Shown here piece by piece: positions 22,469-35,746 of a DNA stretch of 64,000 bases. The notes beneath the pieces were generated by a model. That model had not been told where the DNA came from. It saw only the letters and a list, made by a program, of their open reading frames with translations, and searched no databases. The position numbers and the translations under genes were made by a program. Origin of the DNA: Tetranychus cinnabarinus (taxonomy: Eukaryota; Arthropoda; Arachnida; Trombidiformes; Tetranychidae); the NCBI GenBank assembly GCA_022266195.1, contig WHVY01000004.1, positions 2,621,501 through 2,685,500 of the forward strand, written 5' to 3'. Each line of letters begins with the position of its first letter. The first letter of the stretch is position 1.

Positions 22469-25201
22469 TGGCATAGTGTACAAATCACAGACTTCAACCT
22501 TAATCTCAATCAATTGTAATTATCCATCCATTGTTTGACAAATACAATAAAAAATCGTCACTTTTAACTTTTCCTTGCGCCAGTTTCTTCGACAAGTTGA
22601 CCAACCATTGTGAATTTGATGATGATGATGATAACTGCAAGTGAAAATGTATAAAAAAAGTTAAGATAATGTTAATCATGTTGACCACAACAATATAAGT
22701 TTTCCTGTCTATTGTACTTTCGCTTGGATAAAGATTGGTCAAGTGTTAAAGGTAAAAGCGAAAGCACATAAGACAAAAAAAGAGATTTTCTTGAGAAAAA
22801 ATCTTTTGTTTCGTTTTTACCTTTTCTTTACACAAAGACTTCTTGCTGTCAAGAAAAGATACAAGTGATAAGTGTAAGTAGGAAGAAGAGGACGAAAAAG
22901 ATGAGGGAATCACTAAATTCTGGTTGAAATAAAGTTGAATTGATAAGGAATGAACTGCTACTAGACTCTTATTCCTGTTATTAGATATCAAACTGACAGG
23001 AAAAGATTGTGTTGCTTTGCTCAACTAAAAACCACGTTAAAGGGTTTATACGCACCATAATTATTAGTTTCTGGTTTCTTCGTGACCGAACCAGCCTAAC
23101 TTGGTTTCAATGTATCAATGATTAACACCTTCACGTTTGGTCTAATCACCAATGATTATTTGTCAGGATTTGTTTCTTGCTTCTGATCGGTGACATTCGC
23201 AAAAATTAGACTGAAATTGAACAAGATGATTGACAGGTTTGATCGCCGTAAGATACATCAAGTAAACATTTTTTAAACATGCAATTGGAACCAATGTTTA
23301 TAATCACTTAACCATTATGATTAAAATAAATATGTAAAGTATTAATAACACTGGTATTCCTTAGCTTCTTTGGTGGTAAAACTGAATCAAGAGCAACTGA
23401 AACTTGCGAGAAAACGGTAACATCGTGTTAACAAGGTTCATATGAAGAGTAGTTCTACTTAAAGGGTTTGTACTTAAATTGAAAAAGTATTTTCAAAAAA
23501 CAAAATAGTCTACAAAACAATTTTATTTTTTCCTCGCTACTCCAATTAAATAAATGTGAGTAAGTTAATAATATTAAATTAAGTTGACCTTTCGACTTGA
23601 AAACAACGGCTTCTTGAAACTTCAACATCAATGTAAAATTTGATCTGCCGCTCACGAATCATCACAGGATCTTTTGCTTTCTCATCATCTCCATTGTGAT
23701 CTTCCCTAATATCTTCCTTCTTGTTTCTTGGCCTTTATTTTAGGCTCAAAAATAAGGTTAGTAAACCCATCAAAATGTCAATAACAGTAAACCACGCTTA
23801 GGCCTAACATTGCCTAAGGTTATTTTAATGTTAACAACCAAGGTAAGCTGATTGTTCAATTACATTTGTTGATAACCATTGGATTGGCTTCTAAGAGTTG
23901 ATCTAATTAATTAGTCTCATATAACACAGTTACAAATAGAGCAAATTTCACAAAATAGAGGTTTCGGTTAATATTTGCACTTCTTCACCATTCCAAATGA
24001 ATTAGAGACATTTAGTTATGCACTTTAATTCGCCATTTAATTGTACACTCTTTCGAGCTGACAATGAGTAGAGTTAATCATTACAAAAATACTAATAGCA
24101 ACTGTTGTTAATATCATTATGTTAGTAAAGTAATGTAATTATCTTACCTTTTTTGTTGAGTAGCTTTTTTGCTTGAAAAAAGATGATTTTGCTTTTAACC
24201 CAAAACTCGTTATTTTTTCATTTTTTAACTTCATCATTATCATTATATGAAAATACATGCATTTTCTTGTTAGACTTTCAATAATACAAAACAAGAATTA
24301 ACGGAAATTACTAACAAGAATTGTTGAAGTTGCTGATAATGATAGTGACATGGTAAGAAGTGAGAAAAATGTTTCAAAGTTATGATTAGTAACTCTTACA
24401 AGCTGTAAGATCTGAAACCCAAATTAGTCCCAAATGAGACCAAAATAAGGCTAAAAGGTCCGAACAAGAAATGAAGTGTAAAAGACATTTTGTTAACCCA
24501 TTTGCTTGTATTTAATGAGAAAATGATTAACCTAGTTAAGTTTAATTCCTAACCCTTTCTTTCTCACTTTTAGCTCAACTTCAATCAATCATGTTCACAT
24601 TGGTGTTAACCTTTCATCTTGACTGTCGCCATCTTGGTCTTGTTAATATAAATACATTTTCAGAGGTAAGGCAACAATTAGACAAACATTGTTATTAATA
24701 CCAAGTTAAGGTAATGTGTTAAATCCTCGTGCCGGCTTCTTAACAAGTAAATTTAATTAACTTGATTATAGCCATTATATCCAGTTTATTTCATTGAAAC
24801 ATTTCCCGTTTAGATTGAGAGTCTCTAGTGATACCAGTTAACTTATTGAGATATTGTTATTGAAATGACTGTCTGAGAATTGATGAAATTCCTTAATTTT
24901 AGATTGAATTTTCAATTTCGTTTTCAATTGTATCTCTATTTTTCGGATCAGCTTTCAATACAAAGCAATTTATTAGCAATTTGCTTCTTTTATTAGATAA
25001 TTGAATCATATTTTGAACGTTGTTTACCTTTTGATAGATAACAATATCAACAAAGCTTTGCCTCTGATTGTTGCAATTGTTATATTTTAAAAAGAGAGGT
25101 TTCAATGGTAACAATTATCAATGTTATTGAAAGAAATTAATAAACAATTAAAATTGAAAAAGATCAAGACTTGAATGAGCTTCATGATTGTACCTTTACT
25201 A
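22469..25201. other. Gene-poor stretch before the palindrome
   Basis: No convincing ORF. Positions about 23560-23870 are a dispersed copy of arm sequence, matching 51690-51930 directly and 39400-39660 inverted, with aataaggttagtaaacccat and acagtaaaccacgcttaggc shared. The palindrome may extend into this stretch, since its right arm runs past the window end. Confidence 0.55.
23560..23870. repeat. Dispersed copy of palindrome-arm segment
   Basis: About 310 bp similar to 51690-51930 (same orientation) and to the reverse complement of 39400-39660. It diverges by scattered substitutions and small indels from the two arm copies, which agree better with each other. Confidence 0.75.
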
Positions 25202-25986
25202 GTCAAGACTCATTTGTTAGTTAGGCCTTACTTTTAGGCAATTAAACCGTCTTAACGATAGTTCCAACTAGATTAATGTCAATTGAAGGTAAATTAGAAA
25301 TAGATTGTTCAGATTAAATCAAGTTACCAATTGAATCCTATTGAATATAACAAATCAATTGAGTGCAAGTAAAGCTAATAAAGATACAGAGTCAATCAAT
25401 GAAAATCCAATTCTAGGTAAAGTTGATGTTGCATTGAAAAGGTTAACGATTAATCGATAAGATTATTTGTCTTAATTGTTGGAGTAAAAAACGTTTACTA
25501 CTCTTACCTTTTGTTTTGATATAATCATGCAATTGTTAATGGAGAAACTATGTTTTAAAAGATTTAACTAAATGATAAAAGCCAATTAACTGATCGTTAG
25601 TTTTCAGGAGTCTCAGAAGTCGCCAGGTTAGGCCATCTAGTAAGGAAAAGAAGACTTAAGATTGCAGACGATTATTTTATCAGTTAGCCATTTTAATCTA
25701 TACTTTATCAAATGTTTACAAGAAGACGACATTTCTTTTAAAATCCTTTCTCTAGTTACTTTCGCATAGTCACTTCACCACTTATCATCGTTACAACTGA
25801 TCAAACAAAAGTGTTAATTGAGTAAATCATTAAGGATTGTGATTATTCCAGTGAGTTTTAAAGCAAAATTATCTTCACCGAGAAGCTTATAACATTTTAC
25901 TAACATGAAGATCAAGATTAAGATGTTTACACATTAACAGTTTTCAAAACAGTAACAACGTCAAAAATGTGAATAAATCAAGTTAA

Positions 25987-26343
25987 TTAAGTAAGTAAAA
26001 TAGCGACTGACCAGTAGTCAAATGTCGGACAAATGTGATTAAATCTTTCAAAATCTCTTTTAATCCACAGATTGGAACATTTGCCTTTGATCTTGCTGTG
26101 CGTGTTCATGCAGATTAATTGAAATTTGGAACATGATGAAGACAAAAAAAGCCTTTTGTTGACCCAAATATAAAGCAAGGTGTGAGGCAAGGTGTTATGG
26201 ATGACAAAGATGACGATGAGGAAAAGAGCGACGGCCATTGAGATGGTAATGATAAAAGCTGATAAGAGACTGTTTTCAGAGAAAAAGACAAAGTAATTAT
26301 TAAATATAATTTTCATCTTTTGGTTTTTTCTTCTTGCCTTCAT
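25987..26343 (-). other. Left-arm-only ORF of 118 codons, doubtful
   Basis: An open frame with a hydrophobic stretch (LLSAFIITISMAVALFLIVIFVI), inside the about 1.2 kb that the right arm lacks. I do not recognise a family and there is no supporting splice or conservation evidence. It may be a chance ORF or a single-pass membrane exon. Confidence 0.2.
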
Positions 26344-27439
26344 TTTTGTCTGTAAATTACATAGACTTTACAGACTAATATCTAATCAGACAAACTGACT
26401 TCTGTGTCCTCTTCATTTCATCATCTCTATCATCACCTTTATTTTTCCTACCACATCTTCCTCCTCCTCCTTATCTCATCATCACCTTTATTTTAGCTTC
26501 AAAATGAGCCAAAAAAGATGCTTCCAAAATATTACCAATAACTAATGGTAAGGTTGATATGATGACCTAACCAGGAAAATGCGTTTAGGTAATATTTAGG
26601 GATTACAAAGTGAAAGTCACTGTGGTCAGTTTTTAACTTATGTTATGATATATTTATAACGGAATGTTAAAGTTAAATCGTACTTTTTGTCTTTTCATTT
26701 CATCTAAAAAGGTAAGGTCATTTGCAAAGGTCTTAAGGTTACTTGGTAAGAGCACTAATCTAATTTTAACGATGCCAATTACCTGACCTCTCATATTTGC
26801 TGTTTAAACTCAAGCTGAAATTATATGATCATGAAGGTGACGAAAGGTGAAGAGGAGGAGGAAGAAAAGGTGATGAGAAACAATGGTACATTATTTGAAA
26901 AGAGGAAAAAACTGTTAAACTTGAAAACAATTTCAAGTAACAATAGAGACTCTCCAAAATGGACATTATTTAGTCAACTAGACTTTACATTCATGTCAAC
27001 ATCTTTGGTCCCATCTTTTGTTTGAATATTACTAACTCTTTTTTCTTACTTTTCATAGACTGTCAACTTTTAATGACTGTTTGAACCTGTTCATTAAGGC
27101 GACTCTAGAAAGAGGTAAAGGTCAAACGCACAAAGAATAGCCGTTTTCTTGGATCCATTTGTAGGAGTATTTCATGGTTAATCTCGATGTGTATGGTTAT
27201 ACGGTTACTTTTGACTTTTTTTGCGGTCAAAGTAATATTTATTAATACATTAAGGGAATGCTCAACACTGGACTTTAACCAAAGCCGTCAAGAGAAGAAG
27301 ATCGAAGCCTCTATTAAGTTAAATTAACATGGCAAAAGCTAATGGGTTAGATGAAACAAAATGTGAACTCGAATAAAGCTATGGGTCATTGAATGGAATT
27401 GTTTTGGACCAAGCAGTTTGTCAATGATGAGCAAAGAAT

Positions 27440-27665
27440 AAGAATATTGCCAATTGAAAGCCAAAGATAAACATATGGAGAGTAGGTTAAGGTTCTTCTC
27501 TATTTACGTCTTTTTGTTTTCTTCTTACCTGGCGATGAAAATAAATATTGCGCGTGTAAATGATGATCAGACCAATGGGATGAAGCTGGATGATAAGAGT
27601 GGCTCGTGCTTTAGATTGATATGCTTGAAAGATCATCTTGTTTTGAAGCACTTTTATCTTCTTCT
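27440..27665 (+). repeat. CACGCG cassette, copy 1
   Basis: A recurring module running from CATATGGAGAGT, through CGCGTG (27551-27556) and gtaaatgatgatcag, to ggctcgtgctttag. Mirror copy at 62755-62960. It overlaps a 66-codon ORF that is not preserved in the other cassette copies. Confidence 0.7.
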
Positions 27666-29599
27666 TTTCGTTTGATTTTTAGCCTTTTTGGTCTCAAAAC
27701 CAATCATTAAATGGGCGAATTTTAATCCTTACTCTTGATAATTTTCTAGCCGTCTAATTGATTATTTGAGTTGTTTCATCAAAAAACCGGCCGACCATCA
27801 ACTAATTATTTTGAGAGTATATCCACTGCAGAAATGTTTTAGTTAATCGAGTTACATCTTCAATTCAGTGGTTTAAAGCTGAATAATTTCGTTAAGAAAT
27901 AAAACTAATTAGTCAACCATTAGACAATCATTTAACGCATTTTAAATTTAATTTTTCAGTTCCTTTTGTTATCTTCCAGATATCATGCACAGCGAGTTTA
28001 ACAATTCAATATCCCATTGAGATGAAATTTCAAATGCAAATTACTGGTCAGCTAATCGTGAGTTGCATTGCTTCCAAAGTAGATCAAGGTTAATAAGTGA
28101 AAGTTCCTATCGACAGTTAAGAAACCAAATCAACACTTCCAAACAGTTCATTTTGATCACGAAGTGTCAAATTTTCGGTAGCTTAAAACGTTGCGTAAAT
28201 GGACGGTAAAAGATGAGCTTTCAAGAAGTAGCTTTACCATAATTAGTAATTTCATCGCTACTTACTGATTGAAGTTGATTGAAGTCACTTGCGTTTACTT
28301 GTTCTTACTTTCATTAGTTATATTACAAAAGTATGTTATTTGAAGTAACTAATTCCCATAACCCCTGGTCAGCAGCAATAGAAGGTAAAGTTTCACGAGT
28401 AAGGTTATAAGAAATACGAAGAAAATGAAACAGCAGCACTTAAATTTTAATTAATTCAATGAATGAGTTAAAATTTGTACATGCATTATACAATTTGAAC
28501 ATTTACAGAGTTATGATAATTAATCTACTTGACAAATCCCGCAATTTTTCACAAAACCCAGTCACTTGCCTTTTTTATCATCCACTTCATCATTGTCATT
28601 TAATTGTGTTTTTTACACAAAAAATAAACTTCGTTACGCGTCTTTTAATTCACCAATTATCTTCTTCATCTTCTTGCCTCTAATTATCAAGGCTCACAAT
28701 TGATCGGCTCAATGATTACAACTTGACTTGATCTTCGCCATCGTCTTCGTCTTATTATCCATTTCTACATTTAACCTTGTCATTGAGCCCAGGTCAATAA
28801 CAGCTCAATTGGTATACAATTATTCATTATTTATTTACATAATAATTCAACTGTTAACTCTATCCTTTTTCCATAGGTCACAATTCAAAGCCGAAAGATC
28901 CACCGACCTCCAACAATGCCAGCGATCAAAGGACAATTTATTATAACCATGGAAAGCAAACAAAAGGAAACTTCAACAGCTACCTGTTGATACAATTAGC
29001 CATTGAGATATTGCCATTTCAAACTAAAGCAATGATAAATGTCCACAAATTTCGATGAAATATCTATTAAGAATCACCAAGGATGGACACAATTCACCAC
29101 AATTTGCCACAATTGAAGACGGTTGAAGTAACTTAAGAAGTACTTACCATAGGAATCTCAAAATTTCTGTTTACCTTTTCTTGTTGCTTACAAATTTCTT
29201 CTTAACTTTAACATTCTATGTTAGTTCAGGTCAGTTAAGGTGAAAGAGATGCAGACAGGGTTGGTCAGTTGTTTAAAACAATTTTTTAAATTCTGTGTGG
29301 TTATTCAAATTAATTTGAATCACACTTTAATGAGTACAAATGAGACAGACCGCTATAATCAAATTAACATTGATAACAACCAACCAAAAGTCTAATTTTT
29401 TACAATCATTGCAATAATTACAATTGCAAAGTTAATTTAGATCTAAACTGACTGCTACTGTTTATAAATTGCAATTGATAAAGGCTAATTGAATACCATT
29501 TGAAGATATAATTTTAAAAGCAATTGAAAAGCTTTCTCAGCTAACTAATAAATGAATTTTGTCCCTCATTTCATTGTAATAATTTCAGTCGTATTTTGA

Positions 29600-29710
29600 A
29601 GTTATATATTGTGATAATTTATTGAATTATTTACATAACTTTGATTACATATACAATATTTAATATTACAATATAAAATATTTAAAAAAAGATAAAAATT
29701 ACGTAAAATA
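29600..29710 (-). promoter_or_regulatory. Conserved 3' UTR of bHLH gene A
   Basis: About 105 bp directly after the stop codon. It contains runs such as ttttatctttttttaaat and the polyadenylation signal AATAAA. It is nearly identical to the 3' UTRs of B (43086-43195), C (60900-61012) and fragment D (61228-61335). Confidence 0.75.
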
Positions 29711-29718
29711 TCAACTTT

Positions 29719-31316
29719 TTATACACAAGTTGAAGCTGGTGTTAAGGCTCTGCCAGGTATTGAATCGGAAACCAACATTTCATTGAGCAATGCGATATAA
29801 GTTTGTGCCATTTGAAGAGTTTCATATTTGGACAGTTGTCTTTTAGCATCGGGAAGCTTTGGGACTTTATTCCGTAACATATCAAAGGCCACGTTTAGAC
29901 TCTTCATACGCTTTCGTTCTCGAGCATTTGCAGCCATTCGTCGCTTCTTCGTAGTTGTCGATGGTAACTGTTTACTTTTATGCGATTTACTCAATTTTGA
30001 TAATAAGCCATCGTTTTCACCTATTTATTGAAGAAGAAAAAAGTTTTAATTAAAATTTTTCATAAAATGAGTTGAGTGTTTCAACATTTTAACAGAAATT
30101 TAGAGACAATGGTCATCAGTTGGGAACATTATTAGACATTGTGAATTAACTTGTTAACTTAATGCACCTATGGATCCATATCGATCATTTTACAATGACA
30201 ATTACTACAATTACTTTGTTTCAGTAACAGCAAGTCTTGTACAAAATAATGAAGATACTCAAGAACGAGACAGAAAGTTTCAGAAAATGTTCAAGATTTG
30301 TTATTACAATACAAAGGCCGCTCAACAATTTAAAGTGATCAATCAAGTAATGGCAAGAACAAAAGAGATCAAAGAAACCATGCAATTAACCTTTAACCTG
30401 TTAGCACCTTATTTACTCTGTTAACTGTCCCATGCAAGATATCCAAGGGTTAATATTTTATTTTCAATTAATCTCAGTCAAAAGCTAAACATCACATGAA
30501 TAACTACTTTCATTGACATGCAATCCAAGTAATATTCAACTAGAATAATTGTAACCATGAGCAATTTGAGTATCACAAAAGTTAAATATTAATCAAAAGA
30601 TACAAATTGATTTTCTCCCAATTTTAGCTTCAATGATCACGATGTTTATCATTACTAGATGAGCTTGGCTAACTTGTTCACCAAAAAGGATTGCTACTAA
30701 CATTGTAAGAAAAGGTTTGTTGCTCAAAGCCAAAAAGAGTTCATTTTTTATCCTTTTTTCACAAAAAAATCCTCAACATTTTGAATGCAAAACACATAAT
30801 TGACACTGAAAACGCAATCAGGTCATTAGACTAAACGCTTTAAGAACTTTTTCTGTCAGTCCATTCATCAATCAAGTAAGTATAAACAGAATGAAATACT
30901 CAATTATTTTCTAAATGATTAACAATGACGAGTAATTGATAAACAAGTTAGTCACTAAATTCATTCTAGATAACCATGAACTAGATCCATTCCAAATTAC
31001 TATTTGTAAAGGCACATGTCTAGAGGACTTAGTTGACCAACTTCACTCTCTAATATTGAATAAATTTGAGGGTTAATTAAGCTGAAGTAACTTTGACAAT
31101 ACCTTTAATTGGTGATGAATTGGACGTTGTTGTTGAGATTGTAGATACTTGGGTGGATGATGAGTATTCAGATGATGTTAATTGCGTTGAACTGGTTGAA
31201 AACTCTGTGGATGTTGAGAAAATCGACGATGTACTGGTTTCATCTTCCATTTTGAGCCAATAATGTTTATTCATCTCCATATTGGTGTTGAATAATGGTG
31301 CCAATGCCAGAGACAT
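29719..31316 (-). CDS. Atonal-family bHLH factor, copy A
   Basis: Two exons on the minus strand, 31103-31316 and 29719-30020, joined at AAAG|GTATTG ... AAATAG|GTGAAA, giving 171 residues. The N-terminus has NKHYWLKMEDE followed by a Ser/Thr-rich stretch. The bHLH (98-154) reads RRMAANARERKRMKSLNVAFD ... LSKYETLQMAQTYIALLNEML, the hallmark of the atonal group of proneural factors. Family members heterodimerise with Daughterless/E proteins on E-boxes and specify sensory neurons. The conserved RERRRM of the family is RERKRM here. The product differs from copy C by one visible residue in exon 2 (SKS versus SKT). The second exon alone has no real ATG, so both exons are needed. The 1.1 kb intron holds an antisense ORF. 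Confidence 0.88.
30170..30424 (+). CDS. Small ORF nested antisense in intron of bHLH A
   Basis: 84 codons from a true ATG to TAA: MDPYRSFYNDNYYNYFVSVT... with no signal peptide or known motif. It lies entirely within the bHLH A intron on the opposite strand. The mirror ORF at 60180-60434 appears identical over its whole 255 bp. Copy B's short intron lacks it. It may be a real small protein, an exon of a longer transcript, or a conserved non-coding block. Confidence 0.4.
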   Translation: MDPYRSFYNDNYYNYFVSVTASLVQNNEDTQERDRKFQKMFKICYYNTKAAQQFKVINQVMARTKEIKETMQLTFNLLAPYLLC

Positions 31317-31544
31317 TCAAAAATAATGATGGATACACACAAGGAGTAAAAAATGGGTAAAAAATAAAGTAAAGTTGAGAAACGAGTCTTAACCAAAGAT
31401 ACAAAGGAAAGTAAAAAAAGGTCAACTTGTAGATTGAAGGTAAGTTTGCATCCAAACGCCAAGCAATATTCAAAAACTAGAAACAAATAAACATAGGTAA
31501 GGAGAGAGAGTTTTTAGGGACGCCTTTTGTACTCCAAATGTTAC

Positions 31545-31602
31545 CTGATTGGATATAGAACAACATGTTTACCTGTGTTTTCAAACCGAGAAGCGCCATC
31601 TT
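31545..31602 (-). promoter_or_regulatory. bHLH A upstream module (AAGATGGCG and CCAATCAG)
   Basis: On the minus strand AAGATGGCG (31594-31602) precedes CCAATCAG (31545-31552), about 230 bp before the ATG. The first resembles YY1/Pho sites and the second a CCAAT box. Both are kept in copies B and C. A TTTCTAG acceptor-like site follows before the ATG, so part of this may be 5' UTR. Confidence 0.55.
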
Positions 31603-32235
31603 TACCTTTACCATCGTCTTCCAGAATATATTTAATATGTCATCCAACCCAAGGTGATAATAATGCAAGACTCGAGATTGTTTATGATGATAATTCAGGC
31701 AATTATCGAGTTAATCTGAAAAGGTAAATGCATAAATTAGAAATAAGTTGCAGATAGATTGTTTGATAAAATGCAAAGTTATTAATTGATCATTTATATT
31801 TGTCTTTTAGCGGGTAAAATGACAATAACAAGGAATGAGTCATTCAGACGAGGAGGAGGTTAAGGTGGAGAGATGAAGAGATGAAGAGTAGTGGGAGGAT
31901 TTAACATAACTTTACTCGTCATGCTGGAATAAATTTTCATCTTTGCCATCATAATCATGATTGTAATTAAAAAAGTACAATCAAAAAGTGGTAACATTGT
32001 TGTCTCTGTTTGTTGATGTGTAATTTTACTTTCATTGGTATTTTATTTTCCATTAAATCCAACTTGTCCATCTCTTTAACCTGTCAATAGCACTGTTGGG
32101 CCTTTTTAACCTTAAACATTTATTATGTAGATAGTCAAAAAGTCATAATAATGATGGTAATGATTAAAACGGCAGATGATACCAAATGATGCGTATTAAA
32201 ATGATGATGATGATGATAAAAAGAGGTATTTTGCG

Positions 32236-32427
32236 ATGGCGTGTGTCAAGAAAGGTAACCAAACATCATCCATTGTTGGGTTGATTGTTCACTTTTTATC
32301 CCGTTATTTTGGTTTCTTTCAATTGAATGTAAAACAGAAAGTGTTGCTTGTACTTGACCCAAATTTTAATGTCCAGGTTGAGTTTGGTTTTATCAAGTGG
32401 TGTCGATGGAAAGGTGATGAAAGATGA
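32236..32427 (+). other. 63-codon ORF preserved in both arms, doubtful
   Basis: ATG to TGA, MACVKKGNQTSSIVGL..., mirrored at 58164-58355. The two copies differ at two bases and both change an amino acid, so there is no sign of coding constraint. No family recognised. Confidence 0.2.
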
Positions 32428-34299
32428 TTACAATAGCTGTTTCCTTTTATGTTGAAAATTATACTGTTTAAGGGAAACACTTTGTCCACTTCTGTCCAAG
32501 ATTTTGGACAAAAATATTACTAAAATTACAGTTCCTTGCAGGTTACAGGATTTGAACGGCTGAAGAAGTAAAACCAAGCAAGAAAAAATCAAAAATAAGT
32601 ACCAGAGGAAAGAAACTGCTAGAAGATTTGGCATAAAGAGTTAGACAAAGATAATGCGTAACAATGTCAAATCTTTTTTCAGTCTGCAAAGTCTAGGCGC
32701 CATGTTGGCTAGACTTTTTTAGACAGTTATTGTTGAAAGTGTAAAATGAACAGTTTAATCAAATCTTTTTAACAAACCATTGAATTTATCTCATTGTGCA
32801 AAATAATTGATTGAATGAACTTCTAATGATCATGGCAAGTGTTCAAACTTCATTGTCAACAGATAGGCTGTTGCTTGCATAAGACGTTCAGATTGTAAAT
32901 TATTACGGTTTTTTAAAAATTGATGATTTCAAAGCTTATCATCAACCTGATTTTGAATTTGGAAAGAATCATGCTGTTGGAATTATGCTTTGTTTTATAA
33001 AGGTATGTATGGACACTTAAATTGATTCTGACACTGATTAATCATTTAGGTTCACATAGTCTTTCAGCTATTAACATTATCATCTATCATAGCATCAAAT
33101 TTGAGTCGTTTTGTTGTCTATGTGAGAAAGAAATGACCGAAAAGATGAAATTTAAATATTCTCACCAGTACAGTTACATGTTTGCAAGTGCAATTCCGAC
33201 TATTGGCATTTCTCGACTAAAAGTTGATTGTTTCTCGTTGACCTTAGGCTAATTTTGGTAGGAGTTGTTGAAAGTTAATCTTATTAAGGTTAACGATTGC
33301 TACTCCTCCTTTTTTGGTGGTGTACAGTTCAAAATACTGAGAACGATGATAGGTGATGGAAGGTGAAGGTGAAGATGATGATGATTATGGTGGTGAATGA
33401 AAGAGGAGGTGAAAGTGGAGGCGGATATGGTGTTAAGAGTGTGTATAATTTGAGGTGAAAAAGTAGAAAACTGTAAAATTTTCTTCTTTATTTTTAAATG
33501 AGGAGTTTGAAGATATCGTTAAGACAATTTCAACTACTAATCTTGACATTTATTTATGATCAACTTGCAAACTAAAATACCTTTAATGGTCTCTCTTTTA
33601 AATTCTATTATATGCTATTAGCAACCTTCAAATGTTAATATTTAACTCGATTAATCAATATGTTTCTCTAAATCACCTTTTATTTACATTTCTTGACTAT
33701 TAGAAGGATTTAAGGATGGTGTTATAATGGCTTCTCTAAGGACTTCTAGTGATTAAAGTGGGTTAATGAAAGAGTCAATGTTTGCCTGAGAATAGGTGCA
33801 AAAAGCAAATGAAGCTCTTTTCACAGCCAAGGTGCTATTTACCCATTCAAAACGATCTCAAGTAAAGTTTTTGGATTTCAATGCGAGTCTGTTAATAAAT
33901 CATTCACACTCACTTGTCAATTGTTTTGGTCATTGGAGCTCTTTTGTTTGACCGATATCGGCTTGTTGACCTTACCTGTGGGGAATATGTTGATGAACTG
34001 TGTGATAAATCGCGATTCAAGACTGGACGTTGCTGTTGAACAATCAAATCAGAATGGTTCTTGCAAACCGATTAATCAGATGGCTGACTTTTTGATTGTG
34101 GTGCATTTAAACCTTGAAACTGTCTTCGTAACTGAAAACTGTATTGAACTCAACCTATGGTAAAGGTCGCTATACAACTTGCGGGTCATTGATCGATATT
34201 GTTTTGGTTGAAGGTATGGAAGCATGAAATTTGTGATTTCCAAGACAGTTTGAAGACCAAGAAAATAAAATGGAAAATGGCGAATAAGAATAAGATTAA

Positions 34300-34520
34300 G
34301 GTTGAAAGACAAAAACTAAAGGTAAACATATGGAAAGTGGGTTAAGCGAAGGATCGTTTCTTTTTGTTTCTAGTATTTCTGTTTATTCCCTTTCATGATG
34401 AGCACGCGTAATAATGATAATGGGCCCAATAAGATGAGCTGCTGATGATGGTAATAAAGATGAGGATGAGGAGAGTGTGACTCGTGCTCTTGATGGTTAT
34501 GCTCTGAAGCATTTTGCAGC
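34300..34520 (+). repeat. CACGCG cassette, copy 2
   Basis: Same module as at 27440, with acatatggaaagtgggttaa, CACGCG (34403-34408), taatgataatgggcccaat and gactcgtgct. Mirror copy at 56590-56770. More diverged from copy 1 than from its mirror. Confidence 0.65.
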
Positions 34521-35484
34521 AACAAACCAGTCCATTGAGCCCAACATCTTATAACAGCCCAATGAGTGTCTATAAAGAAACTATCGTCTCTAGGATGGTA
34601 AGAAATGAATCCATTCTATAATTGAAATAAACCGAAACTGACCAAATTGAATAACACTGCAAATTGCTACAAGCTTGTCGAACAAATTAAATAACAATTT
34701 TCTTGCATAAAACAAGAAGATTGTTAGTGAGTGTTAGTTCAGATAACTCAGTGGTTATCATCAACTGAAATGTACACTTGATGGACATTTTTTCCGTTGA
34801 AATAAGAAATCATTTTGAAATGGAAGTAAGGATTTCATTTTCCCATAGCTTTGATAATGATTGCTTCTTCAATGAAAACGATGAAATTTATATTTATTAA
34901 TCTTGCACTAACCTTCATTGCTACTTACCTTTAATCAAATTAACAATACGTGATTTGCATTGCCACTAATATTAACTAATTAAAAGTTGATTCCTTCTTT
35001 GACTTTACCTGTTTGATTATTCGTGTTCATTTGCGTTATATCAATTGATGATCTTTCTTGGGAACCTAAACCAATAGACCATTAACTGAGATTTTGTTAG
35101 TTAAATTAACATTAATGTAATGTTATCCCAAAGGTAAAATGAATTATCCAACCATTAAAATGTTGATATATACCATAATTAACAGTCTTTCACTTGCATT
35201 ACACTAATAATAACCGAAAGTCACAATGCTATTGAATATGAAAATGATCTTTCAGTTGTTTCTTTGATTAACTGACAAACCTTTCAAGCTTTAAGAAATA
35301 CTGACAATTGTGAATATAAGTTGTTGATTAACACAGTTGATAATGTTTGGTCTGTCTTCCAATCACTCATGAAATTTAATACTCAGAAAATTAAATTAAA
35401 ATAATCAATTGTACTGAAGGTATCAACTTAATTGATAAAATCAAACAACTAAGATCATATCGACTACTGTTATTAAGTCTATTA

Positions 35485-35746
35485 ATGTCATTTTTCTCCT
35501 TTCTTTTCATTTATCATTTTAGTCAGCATCTTTACATCTTATCCTCTCATCATCACTTTTATCGTCATATATCTATAAGACAAAGAAAACATGAGAAGCC
35601 GAAGGAACGGGATGACCAGAAAGTCAGATGAAGACAAAGCAATGGATGAAACCTTAGCCAAGTTTTATGTTTCTGGAGTTGAAGAGGACGAGATCAGATA
35701 TCGTTTGTCAATCGATTGTCATGAAGATAACTGTTCATCAAAGTAA
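35485..35746 (+). pseudogene. Frameshifted mirror of the 90-codon ORF at 55337-55609
   Basis: Starts with the same MSFFSFLFIYHFS but an 11 bp deletion near 35612 shifts the frame and stops it. The 3' part is still open in another frame to TAA at 35744-35746. Confidence 0.45.

Noticed and set aside
26825..27025. 66-codon ORF identical in both arms (also 63365-63565)
   Set aside because: Low-complexity Lys/Glu start and no motif. Identity is explained by the recent duplication of the arms.
28728..28946. Signal-peptide-like ORF (IFAIVFVLLSIS) conserved in three copies (also 43836-44063 and 62027-62254)
   Set aside because: It begins at TTG with an in-frame stop just upstream and no ATG. A putative intron to the next block keeps frame in A and C but B has a one-base insertion, so coding is unsupported.
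30589..30720. Second start for bHLH A within exon 2 (SKSHKSKQ frame)
   Set aside because: The apparent start is a TTG. The splice to exon 1 with YWLKMED is in frame in all three copies and explains the gene better.
32521..32570. B-box-like GTTCAAATCC suggesting a tRNA
   Set aside because: No A-box or cloverleaf around it and the mirror copy near 58030 has changed the motif.
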